Source: Enchytraeus crypticus (Eukaryota; Annelida; Clitellata; Enchytraeida; Enchytraeidae). Taken from it: a stretch of DNA of 64,000 nt. Positions 10,501 through 19,046 of this stretch are shown here, one piece after another. The stretch covers positions 702,501 through 766,500 of the forward strand of contig CAJHZI010000493.1 of NCBI GenBank assembly GCA_905160935.1, given 5' to 3'. The notes below the pieces were generated by a model that saw only the letters and a program-made list of their open reading frames with translations, searched no databases and was not told the DNA's origin. Made by a program: the position numbers and the translations under genes. Each line of letters begins with the position of its first letter. Position 1 is the first letter of the stretch.

Positions 10501-12824
10501 AGCATCAGCTGATCTCCTGTGTGAGGCAGTAGAGACAGCCTGAGCTCCTGATAGTCTGCTGTTCTCCTCCATCAAACACCGCATGTACTGTATGACTGTC
10601 TGCAATTGATCATGCTGCGTCTGAATCAATCAATCAATCAATCAATCAATCAACTGTCTGCAACTGATCATGCTGCGTCTGAATCAATCAATCAATCAAT
10701 CAACTGTCGGCAGTTGATCATGCTGAGTCTGAATCAATCAATCAACCAATCAATCAATCAAACAACCAATCACTCAATCAATCAACCGTCTGCAGCTGAT
10801 CATGCTGCGTCTGAATCAATCAATCAATCTATCAACTCTGCAGCTGATCATGCTGTGTCTGAATCAATCAATCAATCAATCAACTCTGCAGCTGATCATG
10901 CTGTGTCTGAATCAATCAATCAATCAATCAATCAACTGTATGCAGCTGATCATGCTGTGTCTCAATCAATTAATCAATCAATCAATCAATCAATAATTCA
11001 ACTATTTATCTATTAATCTATCCATATCTAGATCTATTAATCATTTATATCCAGATCTATTAATCACTCAATCAATTAAATATTTTAGCTAATAGACTAG
11101 TATGAGTATACACAAAATACCACACAAATCTACTATACGACTGACTCAAGATTAAACAAGAGAGCTAAGTTATTATCATCACATAACGGCACAAGATTCA
11201 TTGGACTGCAGACCTGTTTCTTCTCTTTGTGGTAGGATTCAGGAAGCAGATTTCTTATCTCCATCATGTCGCTCTTGATCCTATCCTTCCTCTCCTTCTC
11301 TTTGTCGTTGTGTCTACTCCTCCTGCATCAACACAATCAGCTTAGAATTGTTGTTGTTGTTGTTGTTGTGGCTCCTCCACACCCGCCGTAATACTGATAT
11401 CCATCGACATCGTAACGCAATACAATTTTGTTATATGTCAGTGCATGTGTATGACTATAGGGTCATTCCATGTCAACTGTTCCAAATTTATATAATCTTC
11501 CCAGTGACCCTCTCAGATTTAAACGATATTTTAACAGTGTAAAGTAAAATATGTCTCTAGGCTAGATTTAAAATTTCAAATCAATCGGTTGACCGGTTGG
11601 AGAGTTATGGCAGTCGTTTCGACCCCATCGTAGATCCATTTCGGTGCGAAAAATAAAACGTGTGTTATTTTTCTGTACTTTGAACTGCTATAATTTGCCT
11701 ATGTATGGTCCTATCTATAGGAAACTTCCCAACAATACTATATTTGATGCGTAGATTCAGAAAAAACACTCAGAATTCAAGTGGCATGTATATCTTGGCT
11801 GCTACAGCAGCTCAAACTTGATGTTTTGCAAACTAGGAATTTTTGAAAAACCAACTTTTGAGTCCTGATAATTCTCAAATTTGACCAACCACATTATTGC
11901 AAGCCATTTAATTTAATAATATGGACATATCTCAATAACATAAAGCACTTGTTACCCTCAGAAGCTGCTTGGATTTATAAAACGACCAGCTCAAACTTTT
12001 AAAAAATTGATTTGATGAACTGCAACTTGACCTGTGATGGGGTCACGCGTGAGGATCTCAGAGAGTTTAATGATCGGGCGAAAGATTGTGTCAGACGCTG
12101 GATTAGTGCTGTATGAGGACATGATAAGAAGAAGATGATAACAACCACAACAACAATGAAGAAGATCTGAATAAATTACAAATAATTAAGACGCTACAGA
12201 CCTGACGCCTATCAAGCTACCCGCCTCATATTCTGAACAGAATTCACCCGACTGACCCCCCACCACTTCCACCCCTCTCTCTTCACTACGTCCAAAACCC
12301 AACCCACATACAATCCGCGACCCTTCAGTAGCCACAGTATTCCTAGTACCGCAGACAATGTTTACCTCACCAGAGTGCTTCAATTCATCATTACTCCCCC
12401 TGGTGAATGACTGCTCAAAATCTAATTCACCTTGATTTCTTAATTCATTTGAATTATTCGTGTTTCTATTCACTCCGTCAGCGCTACAGTCAGAATTAGT
12501 TGTTCGTAAAATATCTACACAAACTTTATTAGTATTAGACGTAACACGAGATTCTGCTGAGTCTGCATAAGATGGAGCTGCATTGTTCACACTCGCCGAT
12601 ATTTCCGCAGTACATTCTGCGTGAGAACCTGTTTCCATTCCATCAATGCTTAGATCCAGCAGCGACCCCGGCAGCGATACAACCGGTGAACTCTCATAGG
12701 CCTGATGGATTGAACGCAGGAGATCTTTGTTCGACGGTTTATTAGGTGTAGAGAGAACAGAGACGGCTCCCGTATCGTAGGTTATAATTCCATTTGTCGT
12801 AGCATCCATGCTCTTTTTTGCCAT
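1..12824 (-). CDS. USF3-like giant bHLH-leucine zipper transcription factor (3' end beyond window)
   Basis: Eight coding exons on the minus strand: 12202-12824, 12032-12108, 11214-11322, 10452-10620, 9296-9379, 8269-8915, 5523-7437 and 1-4542 (open at the left edge). Exon 3 carries a basic region and helix 1 (RHNDKEKERKDRIK, then EIRNLLPE). Exon 4 carries helix 2 (QTVIQYMRCLMEEN). Exon 5 is a heptad zipper (LERLQMENTQLKLELIRY), followed in exon 6 by DPAQLMVTWRYRN. From memory, human USF3 (KIAA2018) has the same order: bHLH, coiled coil, a short DP..W motif, then a very long disordered tail. The tail here is over 2000 residues, rich in Ser, Gly, Ala, Pro and Met, with several internal tandem repeats. 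The likely role is a nuclear DNA-binding regulator. The start ATG at 12824 is assumed; a 5' non-coding exon is possible. The exon 2 to exon 3 join is off by one base in phase, so a small exon may be missing there. All other joins close in phase. A SOHLH-type bHLH is an alternative. Confidence 0.6.
4543..5522 (-). other. Intron between USF3-like exons 7 and 8
   Basis: AT-rich, with a (TTA)n run near 5170-5200. A short interspersed repeat copy at about 4610-4760 matches one at 52930-53110 in the opposite orientation. The retained-intron stop and AATAAA lie at its upstream end. No other coding signal seen. Confidence 0.6.
5523..7437 (-). CDS. USF3-like gene, exon 7 (disordered tail)
   Basis: Acceptor gttacag|ATCTTGGAG. 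The 638-codon segment is rich in Ser, Ala, Gly, Met, Pro and Asn, with an Ala/Ser heptad-like repeat (SSAGSAA type, 7090-7290). The donor TTCTCTG|gtatgt at 5523 joins exon 8 in perfect phase (GFS-GAGLVSMAC). If the donor is not used, the frame stops at 5488 and AATAAA follows on the minus strand at 5429-5434, giving a plausible short isoform. Confidence 0.7.
7865..8268. repeat. 15-nt tandem array beside a splice donor
   Basis: About 20 copies of a unit like GAGTCATACTTGAGTCATAC follow the exon 6 donor. A second copy of the donor itself (CAAGAG|gtttgtca on the minus strand) occurs within the array at about 8088-8107. Confidence 0.85.
8269..8915 (-). CDS. USF3-like gene, exon 6
   Basis: Starts LPTDIDPAQLMVTWRYRN, resembling the short DP..W motif after the USF3 coiled coil. 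It continues with Ser/Ala runs and a 10-residue tandem repeat of the form GMINSGISAA (about 8450-8590). Donor CAAGAG|gtttgt, phase 0. Confidence 0.65.
9296..9379 (-). CDS. USF3-like gene, exon 5: leucine zipper
   Basis: Acceptor gtttgcag, donor ATCACAG|gttcat. The 84-nt exon encodes EEQLERLQMENTQLKL followed by ELIRYQNILSIT, a heptad pattern extending helix 2 as in bHLH-ZIP proteins. It joins exon 6 in phase 1 to give T-G-LPTDIDP. Confidence 0.7.
9725..10451. repeat. Intronic tandem array mixing a LINE tail and a copied splice donor
   Basis: Roughly 40-nt units built on GGACCTGCCATTAGGCAGTA, a sequence that also ends the LINE 3' fragments at 36040 and 38615. They alternate with copies of the exon 4 3' end and donor (minus strand TGCTCAAGTATGTGTG) at about 10005, 10165, 10215 and the genuine site at 10452. 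Confidence 0.85.
10452..10620 (-). CDS. USF3-like gene, exon 4: helix 2
   Basis: Begins at ttcag|ACGCAGCATG and encodes TQHDQLQTVIQYMRCLMEEN (helix 2), then SRLSGAQ and a polar stretch ending DYTNMCS. I chose the donor TGCTCAA|gtatgt because it gives phase 1, which joins exon 5 as K-EQLERL. Both edges of this exon are copied in tandem in the flanking introns. Confidence 0.65.
10621..11005. repeat. (AATC)n microsatellite carrying copied splice acceptors
   Basis: AATC runs are interrupted by five or six copies of CTGCAACTGATCATGCTGCG. On the minus strand this is the exon 4 acceptor plus about 24 exon bases. Confidence 0.9.
11214..11322 (-). CDS. USF3-like gene, exon 3: basic region, helix 1 and loop
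   Basis: Encodes RRSRHNDKEKERKDRIK then EIRNLLPESYHKEKKQ. The H..E+.R..RI pattern and hydrophobic helix 1 are those of class B/C bHLH proteins. The donor is AACAG|gtctgc in phase 0 and joins helix 2 in exon 4 directly. Confidence 0.75.
11458..12005. other. Intronic block, possible interspersed repeat
   Basis: Non-tandem AT-rich sequence within intron 2, opening with GGGTCATTCCATGTCAACTG, a string I associate with dispersed repeats in other invertebrates. No coding frame and no terminal repeats seen. Low confidence. Confidence 0.25.
12032..12108 (-). CDS. USF3-like gene, exon 2
   Basis: Short exon between acceptor tacag and donor ACAG|gtcaag. It reads TNPASDTIFRPIIKLSEIL and TRDPIT in the frame set by exon 1. 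It ends in phase 1, whereas exon 3 needs phase 2, so either this exon or the join is not fully resolved. Confidence 0.45.
12202..12824 (-). CDS. USF3-like gene, exon 1
   Basis: Opens with MAKKSMDATTNG and runs about 207 codons to the donor GTCAG|gtctgt. Low-complexity, Ser/Thr/Asn/Glu-rich, with no recognised domain. Ends in phase 2, matching the acceptor of the next exon (AG|C ACT AAT). Confidence 0.6.
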
Positions 12825-14504
12825 GATTACTATTTTTATATCAATACATGATTATTTGATTTAATTTCATCTCAAATCCACTCTGCTACAGTCCATCACA
12901 ATGCCATTGCTCTATATTGATTAATTTGTTTGGTACGATCACATCCTAATTTATCTGTAATTATGAGAATTCTACTTAAAAAACAAACAATAAATAAATG
13001 AAAAGCTGAACATTGATAATCAGTATACATGTAGATACAATAAAAATATACAATAAGAGTGAAATATTTTCCAGATGTACAAATTAAATTAGCGTATGGT
13101 TAAGTAGAATTAGCGCTTAATTTAAGTAGAATAATTTAAGTGAAACACACTTCGTTACAGATGCATTTAAGCAAAGATCGTATTAAACATCCTGCAAAAA
13201 GATCGCTAATCTATTTATTTAATTTGCTTCTCAGATATAACTTAATTCCTACACACACAAAAAACAATAATAAATAAAAATACGTTAAAAACTCATGCAA
13301 ATTAAAGGTAGACTTTTAGGCGGAGGGCAATATAACCTAAATACAGAATTTACTCAGCAGCATAAATTACAAAAATTATTCATACCCAACTAGAGCTAGT
13401 AATTTAGCAAAATCTGCCTAATTACGGTTATAAAATTAAATATATGCATTAACAACAGCTAAGATTACATTTAATTATTTGAAAATGAATGACAAAGATT
13501 TCCAAACTGACTAATGTTTTCTTTCTCTGTTGTTGTTCCGCCATATTGGCGCTTCAGTCACATCATCATCAGCGTGTAAAAATACTATTTGTTTAACAAC
13601 AACAATAACAGCAACTACAAACGCAGAGAACAATTAAAATCTTAGAGAGCTATCATAATCAGTGACAATATAGAGTATTAAGCAGACAACCCTTAGAAAA
13701 TCTATTTATGTATCGCTTTCTAACCCAAATAAAATTGTAATTGCGAGGGTAACATTAATTTCATAATGCGAATCAAAACTGGTAGACCTCTAAAGTAAAA
13801 AAGTCAGATATATTTAATTAGCTAATTTTTATTTTGTAAAAAATAAAGCTATGCAATGACGGAGCTAGTAAATATACTACAAAAGAATCGCTACAAAATT
13901 TTAGACTGTTAAAAAACTATTTCATTGACATCAAGTCTTATAACAATGCGTAAATCAAAATGTCAAATAATTAACCTTAAAGAATAGCTGCAAAACAAGA
14001 GGTTTCAACGTATAGGCCTCGGCTGCTGGAAGAGCACCTGTTAGCAGGATATCAGCTGCCTTATATTCCAGCTTAACGTAGCTTTAAATAATTTAAAGAT
14101 TTAACATAAGCGACTATTGGACTTTTAAAAATAATAAACTACTATACCAACTACTATTGTAAACTCTTATAATAACAATTAAGTAAAATGTTAATCCACG
14201 GTTGGAAGAAAACATGGAAATTATGTAAAATGAATTCAATGCACAATTTTAATTCCAATTTCAATTAATACATCGAGAGTAAAATTATCCCTACTTCCTG
14301 AACCAGTAAAATTAAGCGAAGTTTAACTTATAATTTCACAAGTCTCTATCACCATGCCTGACTGCTTTTAATTATCACCTATAAATCAATACAGAATCAA
14401 AACGTATACTAATCATACTTTATTTTTAAATTCTTTATCCGTGGGGAACAGTTAATTTAGCTTAATTAATCCAATAAGCCTTCAATTAGTCATCATCAAC
14501 AACT

Positions 14505-14725
14505 ACAATAAGATAAGTGTGCTACTGTTTTCATAACAATATCGAGCACTGTGGAACCAAATCAAAACCAATTAGCAGCATGCATCTGGCCACGCATGCA
14601 TGCATGGGTGGTCAATATACGGTGCGAGCCAAACTCCGTGTAATCAGTCCAAGGAAGGTTACTAGCGGTATGGAGGTTTCAAGGTTTGCTTGTTGGTCTC
14701 AGTTCACGGATATTATAGGTGGATA
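14505..14725 (-). mobile_element. CR1-like LINE 3' end (fragment)
   Basis: Shares GTGCTACTGT..TCATAACAATATCGAGCACTGTGG and a GTCCAAGGAAGG..ATGGAGGT block with the copy at 20826-21005. The same family at 49159-49560 still encodes a LINE-like C-terminus. Confidence 0.6.
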
Positions 14726-14789
14726 GGAAAGATTAAGCGAGAATAATCGCGTGAATACTGTTGTTAAATTAATCACAAATTTAATTAAA

Positions 14790-14804
14790 GTTATCTCTCT
14801 CTCT

Positions 14805-14841
<37 letters not shown>

Positions 14842-14893
14842 TCTATCTCTCTCTCTCACTCTCTCTCTCTCTAGCTCTCTCTCTCTCTTTCTC

Positions 14894-14941
<48 letters not shown>

Positions 14942-14957
14942 ACTCTCTCTCTCTCTC

Positions 14958-14989
<32 letters not shown>

Positions 14990-14992
14990 TAC
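14790..14992. repeat. (CT)n microsatellite
   Basis: About 200 bases of nearly pure CT with occasional A. The long Leu/Ser frame across it is an artefact. Confidence 0.95.
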
Positions 14993-15149
14993 TATAAGTA
15001 GGCCTGTCTCACTTAAATTTAAGGACTTTAAATGACTATATTTCTGCAGTGGGAAGGGTGTATTGTCTCTTTGTTTACAGACATCGGTGCCCTTACAAGC
15101 TGATCAGATTCTGCATGAATCAACGGCGCTGAAACAATTGCCATTGTAT

Positions 15150-15690
15150 GGACCCAGCTGCTGAAGCACAGCTGCTATTCTGCTCCGCGTTCTAGAGCAG
15201 CTGCCCTCGCTCAGCTGCTGCGCTCGGGGCAGCTGTTCGCAGCTGTCAGGCATTGTGCGTGCAGCCCTGTAGCTGCTGACATGCCAGCTGTAATGATAGA
15301 ATAGACCGGTAAAAATCCTCAGATCTTAGTTCTAATTCTTTGGTAGTTTACTTTTTAGCTAAGTTACTTAACCCTAAGTTTTGTGGTACAAATATTTTAA
15401 AATTGAATCTAACAGAAATCTAATACGAATATTTTAAAGAAGAGATCCAATTAATGAACATAATCGTAACTTTTTCAATCTTACAGGAGACTAAACCGGT
15501 CTAATTTTGTCAGCAGTTGCTTACAGAGGCAGGCAGACTTAGTAAGCTGCTGCAGCTGCTGCAGCTGCTGATATATTGACCATCAGCAACAGTGTACAAG
15601 ATGTAGGAAGCTCTTTATATATTATCTCTAACTATCTTATCTACGAGTTCTCTTGTTTTTGTCTGTATTACACCGTATTGCAGCTGTTTG
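15150..15690. promoter_or_regulatory. CAGCTG E-box cluster (putative regulatory region)
   Basis: About ten CAGCTG hexamers (for example near 15158, 15171, 15200, 15214, 15231, 15240, 15285, 15551, 15560 and 15681), each a perfect E-box palindrome, in a locally GC-rich patch of an AT-rich spacer. It lies between a bHLH gene and a zinc-finger gene transcribed away from it. A regulatory role is inference; GCAGCTGCT repeats also occur in coding exons here. Confidence 0.4.
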
Positions 15691-16360
15691 GATAATTAGG
15701 TATTATATTTTATTGAGAAAGATTCTGCCAGTAAACGCTATTTTTTGGTTGTTTATTGCTGAAATTTGATGGATTGGTGCGTATAGACGATGTATGCGCG
15801 CGGCTAGAGAGATAATGGCAGTGAACGAGACATTGGCTGATCTGACAATGCGGTGCTATCGTAATACTGATATACATAGCTTCATGATAGCATAACGTTC
15901 CTCTAGAGTAGATATTAGAAAACAACCATTGGTTGCAAGACATGCTTTAGATTCTGAGCGTTATTTAAGCATGGAACTCCTGTGTAGAAAGTACTTTGGT
16001 ATAATTTCATCCTATTATATATACTAAGCTGCTATGTCTAACTGCCTCTAAATATGTCATTTAAGATGAATGTATTGGATGTGCTAAGAATATAATTGAC
16101 TAAATAAAGTACGTGTAGGCTTTAAGGCCTAAATTTCCTAATGTAGGGCTATATAGCCTTACATTGGACCCATTTAGTTTAATTGAGAATTGAGAGCTTT
16201 AGTGAACTGTCTAAATAGCCTATTTAGGGCCTCCTTCCCAATATAAAGAGTCCCTATTATAGTATATTAAATATTTCCCTTATCAGGAAAAAAGTTCCCC
16301 TCCCCCCCGCTTTACCCACTGATTAAATGAAACACATTTACTTACAACCAATAACTCAAT

Positions 16361-16425
16361 CAATCAATAAGAATTTAACGTCCGGTTCCTCGCCATAAGG
16401 CAATGTCAGGGACGTCTCAACCTGC
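16361..16425 (-). mobile_element. A-type short interspersed repeat
   Basis: Contains TTAACGTCCGGTTCCTCGCC and AATGTCAGGGACGTCTC, the core shared with copies at 29484, 30205, 37411, 54885, 60160 and 60860. Confidence 0.6.
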
Positions 16426-16831
16426 AAATTAAGCCAATTTTAATAAATATGATATGAACCCATTATCATTCACTAACAGCATTGTATGAATTATAATGGG
16501 CTCATAATAATTTGTTAAAAAGGTCTCGCAAGCTGTAGACCCCGTGTAGTGTCCGGGTTACCGAAAAATAGACCAACTGTAAACTGCATGTGTCGTAAGA
16601 GACAATTGAGTAAGAAATGAGGAAGGCTAAGGGAAACTACATCAGAAGGCATTTTATTTCCAAGCCATAGTCTGCTTAAAATCTGGATAAGGAATTGCAT
16701 TTTGTTGACTCTTCATACCTCTCAGACAAGCTTGCTATCCGTTCGGCCACCCCACCAGTATCTTTAACTGATTAATTAATTGGTTAATTTTGATCATATC
16801 GTTAACTGATTGTTAATGAAGCTAATGTAAA

Positions 16832-16945
16832 ACTAATGTTACGTCAGTTTCCTCACTCGAAAGCGATGCCAGTGACGGGCAAGCCCAGTATTTTAACCCG
16901 CACATACTGATCCACAGTCGAATATCTTACCGACGTCGCCACAAT
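16832..16945 (-). mobile_element. tRNA-derived SINE (family B)
   Basis: On the minus strand a tRNA-like head comes first (A box GTGGCGACGTCGG, B box region GGGTTAAAATAC), then GTCACTGGCATCGC and a GAGGAAACTGACG tail. It ends 29 bases upstream of the zinc-finger acceptor. Confidence 0.7.
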
Positions 16946-16973
16946 AATAACAATATTGATTGATTGTTACCAG

Positions 16974-18217
16974 GAACATGCAGCAGGGTCAGCAGCAGTT
17001 CTACATCGACAACTACACCCTCGCGCAGGGTATCAGCGGGGGGGTCTTTGCCCAGGCCGGGATTCGCCCCCAATTCCCCCCCGCCTATGAGAGATTTGTG
17101 GTGCCTACGGGGGCTCTGCCAATAAACGCTGTGCAGGCGGGGTGCGTGTTCAACTTCGTGCCCGGGACGATGAGCTACACGGTGACGGGCGTGGATCAGA
17201 TGCAGCCCACAGTGGCCATAGCCCCTGCCACCATCATCACAGCGCCCGTCATCATCAAAGAACAGCTCGATCTGTCAGTGAATCAGTCGCTGAATCAATC
17301 AGTTAATCAGTCAGTGAATCAGTCGGTGAATCAAGCGGTAAATCAGTCTGTAAATCAGTCAGTAAATCAGTCTGTGAATCAGTCAGTCAATCAGTCTGTG
17401 AATCAGTCGGTAAATCAATCTGTGAATCAGTCTGTGAATCAGTCTGTGAATCAGTCAGTAAATCAATCAGTTAATCAGTCGGTAGATCAGGCTAACGCTT
17501 TTGACGAGTATATAAATGCTAGTATAGCTAACAACATGGCCTCCAATGCCTCATCTATCACCACAGTTTCTACCCCTCAACCACAACAACACCCCTTGGA
17601 TGAGTCAACCCCAGTGAAGATCCACACGTGCGCCGAGTGCAACAAGAGTTTCCAGCGCTCAGGTGATCTATCCAGACACGTAAAATCCCACGACGGGGTA
17701 AAACCCTTCGTATGCGAGTGGGAGGGCTGCGGGAAAAGATTCCCTCGCTCCTACGAACTGGTACGCCATTCTAAAGTCCACGATGGCATTAAGCCGTTCA
17801 GCTGTGACTGGGAAGGGTGTGGGAAGGACTTCGCCAGGTCCGCAGATCTCAAGCGTCACTCTAAGATCCACGAGATGGACCCAGATAACATTGTAAAGAA
17901 CTTTGCCTGCGACCAGTGTGACAAAAGATTCCTCAGATCCTTTGAGTTGACTCGCCACGCTAAGATCCACTCCGGGATCAAACCATTCGAGTGCGAGGCG
18001 CCCGGATGTGGAAAGAAGTTCATATCGGCCTGGGAGCTTGTGAAGCATCAGAAGACGCATGCTGACATCAAGATGTACGCGTGTGGGAAGTGTCCTAAGA
18101 AGTGTTCGTCACTGAGTGGATTGATACGTCACGCCAGGATGCACATAGGCATCATGAGTTACAGGTGTAGCGAGTGCGGGCAGGACTTCAGTTCATCTAC
18201 TGGGCTCATGAGACACA
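16974..18217 (+). CDS. Zinc-finger gene, exon 1 (fingers 1-7)
   Basis: Starts [18 protein letters not shown]. The 12-nt repeat GTGAATCAGTCA encodes VNQS about 18 times. Fingers begin at [17 protein letters not shown]. Donor AGACACA|gtgagt splits finger 7, whose final His comes from exon 2 (RH-SKSH). Confidence 0.85.
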
Positions 18218-18769
18218 GTGAGTAGTCTAAAGCAATTCCGCCTAATCAATCAATAAATCAATCAATCAATCTGTGATAATATTTAGAAAGGTCTCTATAT
18301 ATGATGCCGCAGTAGGGCTAAATAGACAATGAGGGTCAAATAGCTAAGTGGTACAAGACCACAATCGGTGTAGCGACTAGAACTCAGCCAGTCTGGAATG
18401 TAGTAAATTGTAAACAGTGTGAATAAGTCACGTTAAGCTACATGTTTTGATAATGTACTAAATAAAAGCTGGTAAATCTAAGGTTAACGTCAGTTTCCTC
18501 ACTCGATAGCGATATCTGTGAATGGCGAGCCCAGGATTTGAACCCCGCATATACTGATCCCCGGTCGAGTGTCTTACCAACTTCGCCACTGACTCCAGCC
18601 AAATTAGTCTATCCGGTGATTAATTTATTGATCGATTGATTGATTGACTGACTGACGATTTATCGATTGGTTGAACGATTGAAAACTTGATTATTTGATT
18701 CATTGCTTGCATGTTTGGTTGATTGATTGTGTGATTGGTTGATTGATCAGTGCTATACTACGTCACACT

Positions 18770-18805
<36 letters not shown>

Positions 18806-19006
18806 ATTGATTGATTGACAGGCAAGTCTCACTCTACCCAGCCAGCACACGAGTGTGAGTTGTGTGGTAAGAAGTTCTCTACACTCAGTGCTATGCTACG
18901 TCACACTAAGATCCACTCAGGTCTGAAGGCCTACAAGTGCGAAGCCTGTGGGAAAGAGTTCATGTGCGCCAGTGGACTGCTTAGACACATTAGAACACAT
19001 ACCGGT

Positions 19007-19046
<40 letters not shown>

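Larger units (their letters stand above)
12825..16973. other. Intergenic region between divergent bHLH and zinc-finger genes
   Basis: Head-to-head spacer with no supported coding exon. 12900-14500 is plain AT-rich sequence. It also holds a CR1-like LINE 3' end (14505-14725), a CT microsatellite (14790-14990), an E-box cluster (15150-15690), an A-type SINE (16361-16425), a tRNA-like remnant (16715-16760) and a tRNA-headed SINE (16832-16945). Promoters and 5' non-coding exons of both genes should lie here, but I cannot place them. Confidence 0.6.

Noticed and set aside
9801-11016. Several 60-160-residue repeat frames
   Set aside because: Frames through the LINE-tail/donor array and the (AATC)n tract; only the helix 2 exon is supported.
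16632-16760. tRNA gene near 16720-16760
   Set aside because: Only an A-box-like piece is present; no B box at the right distance and no cloverleaf.
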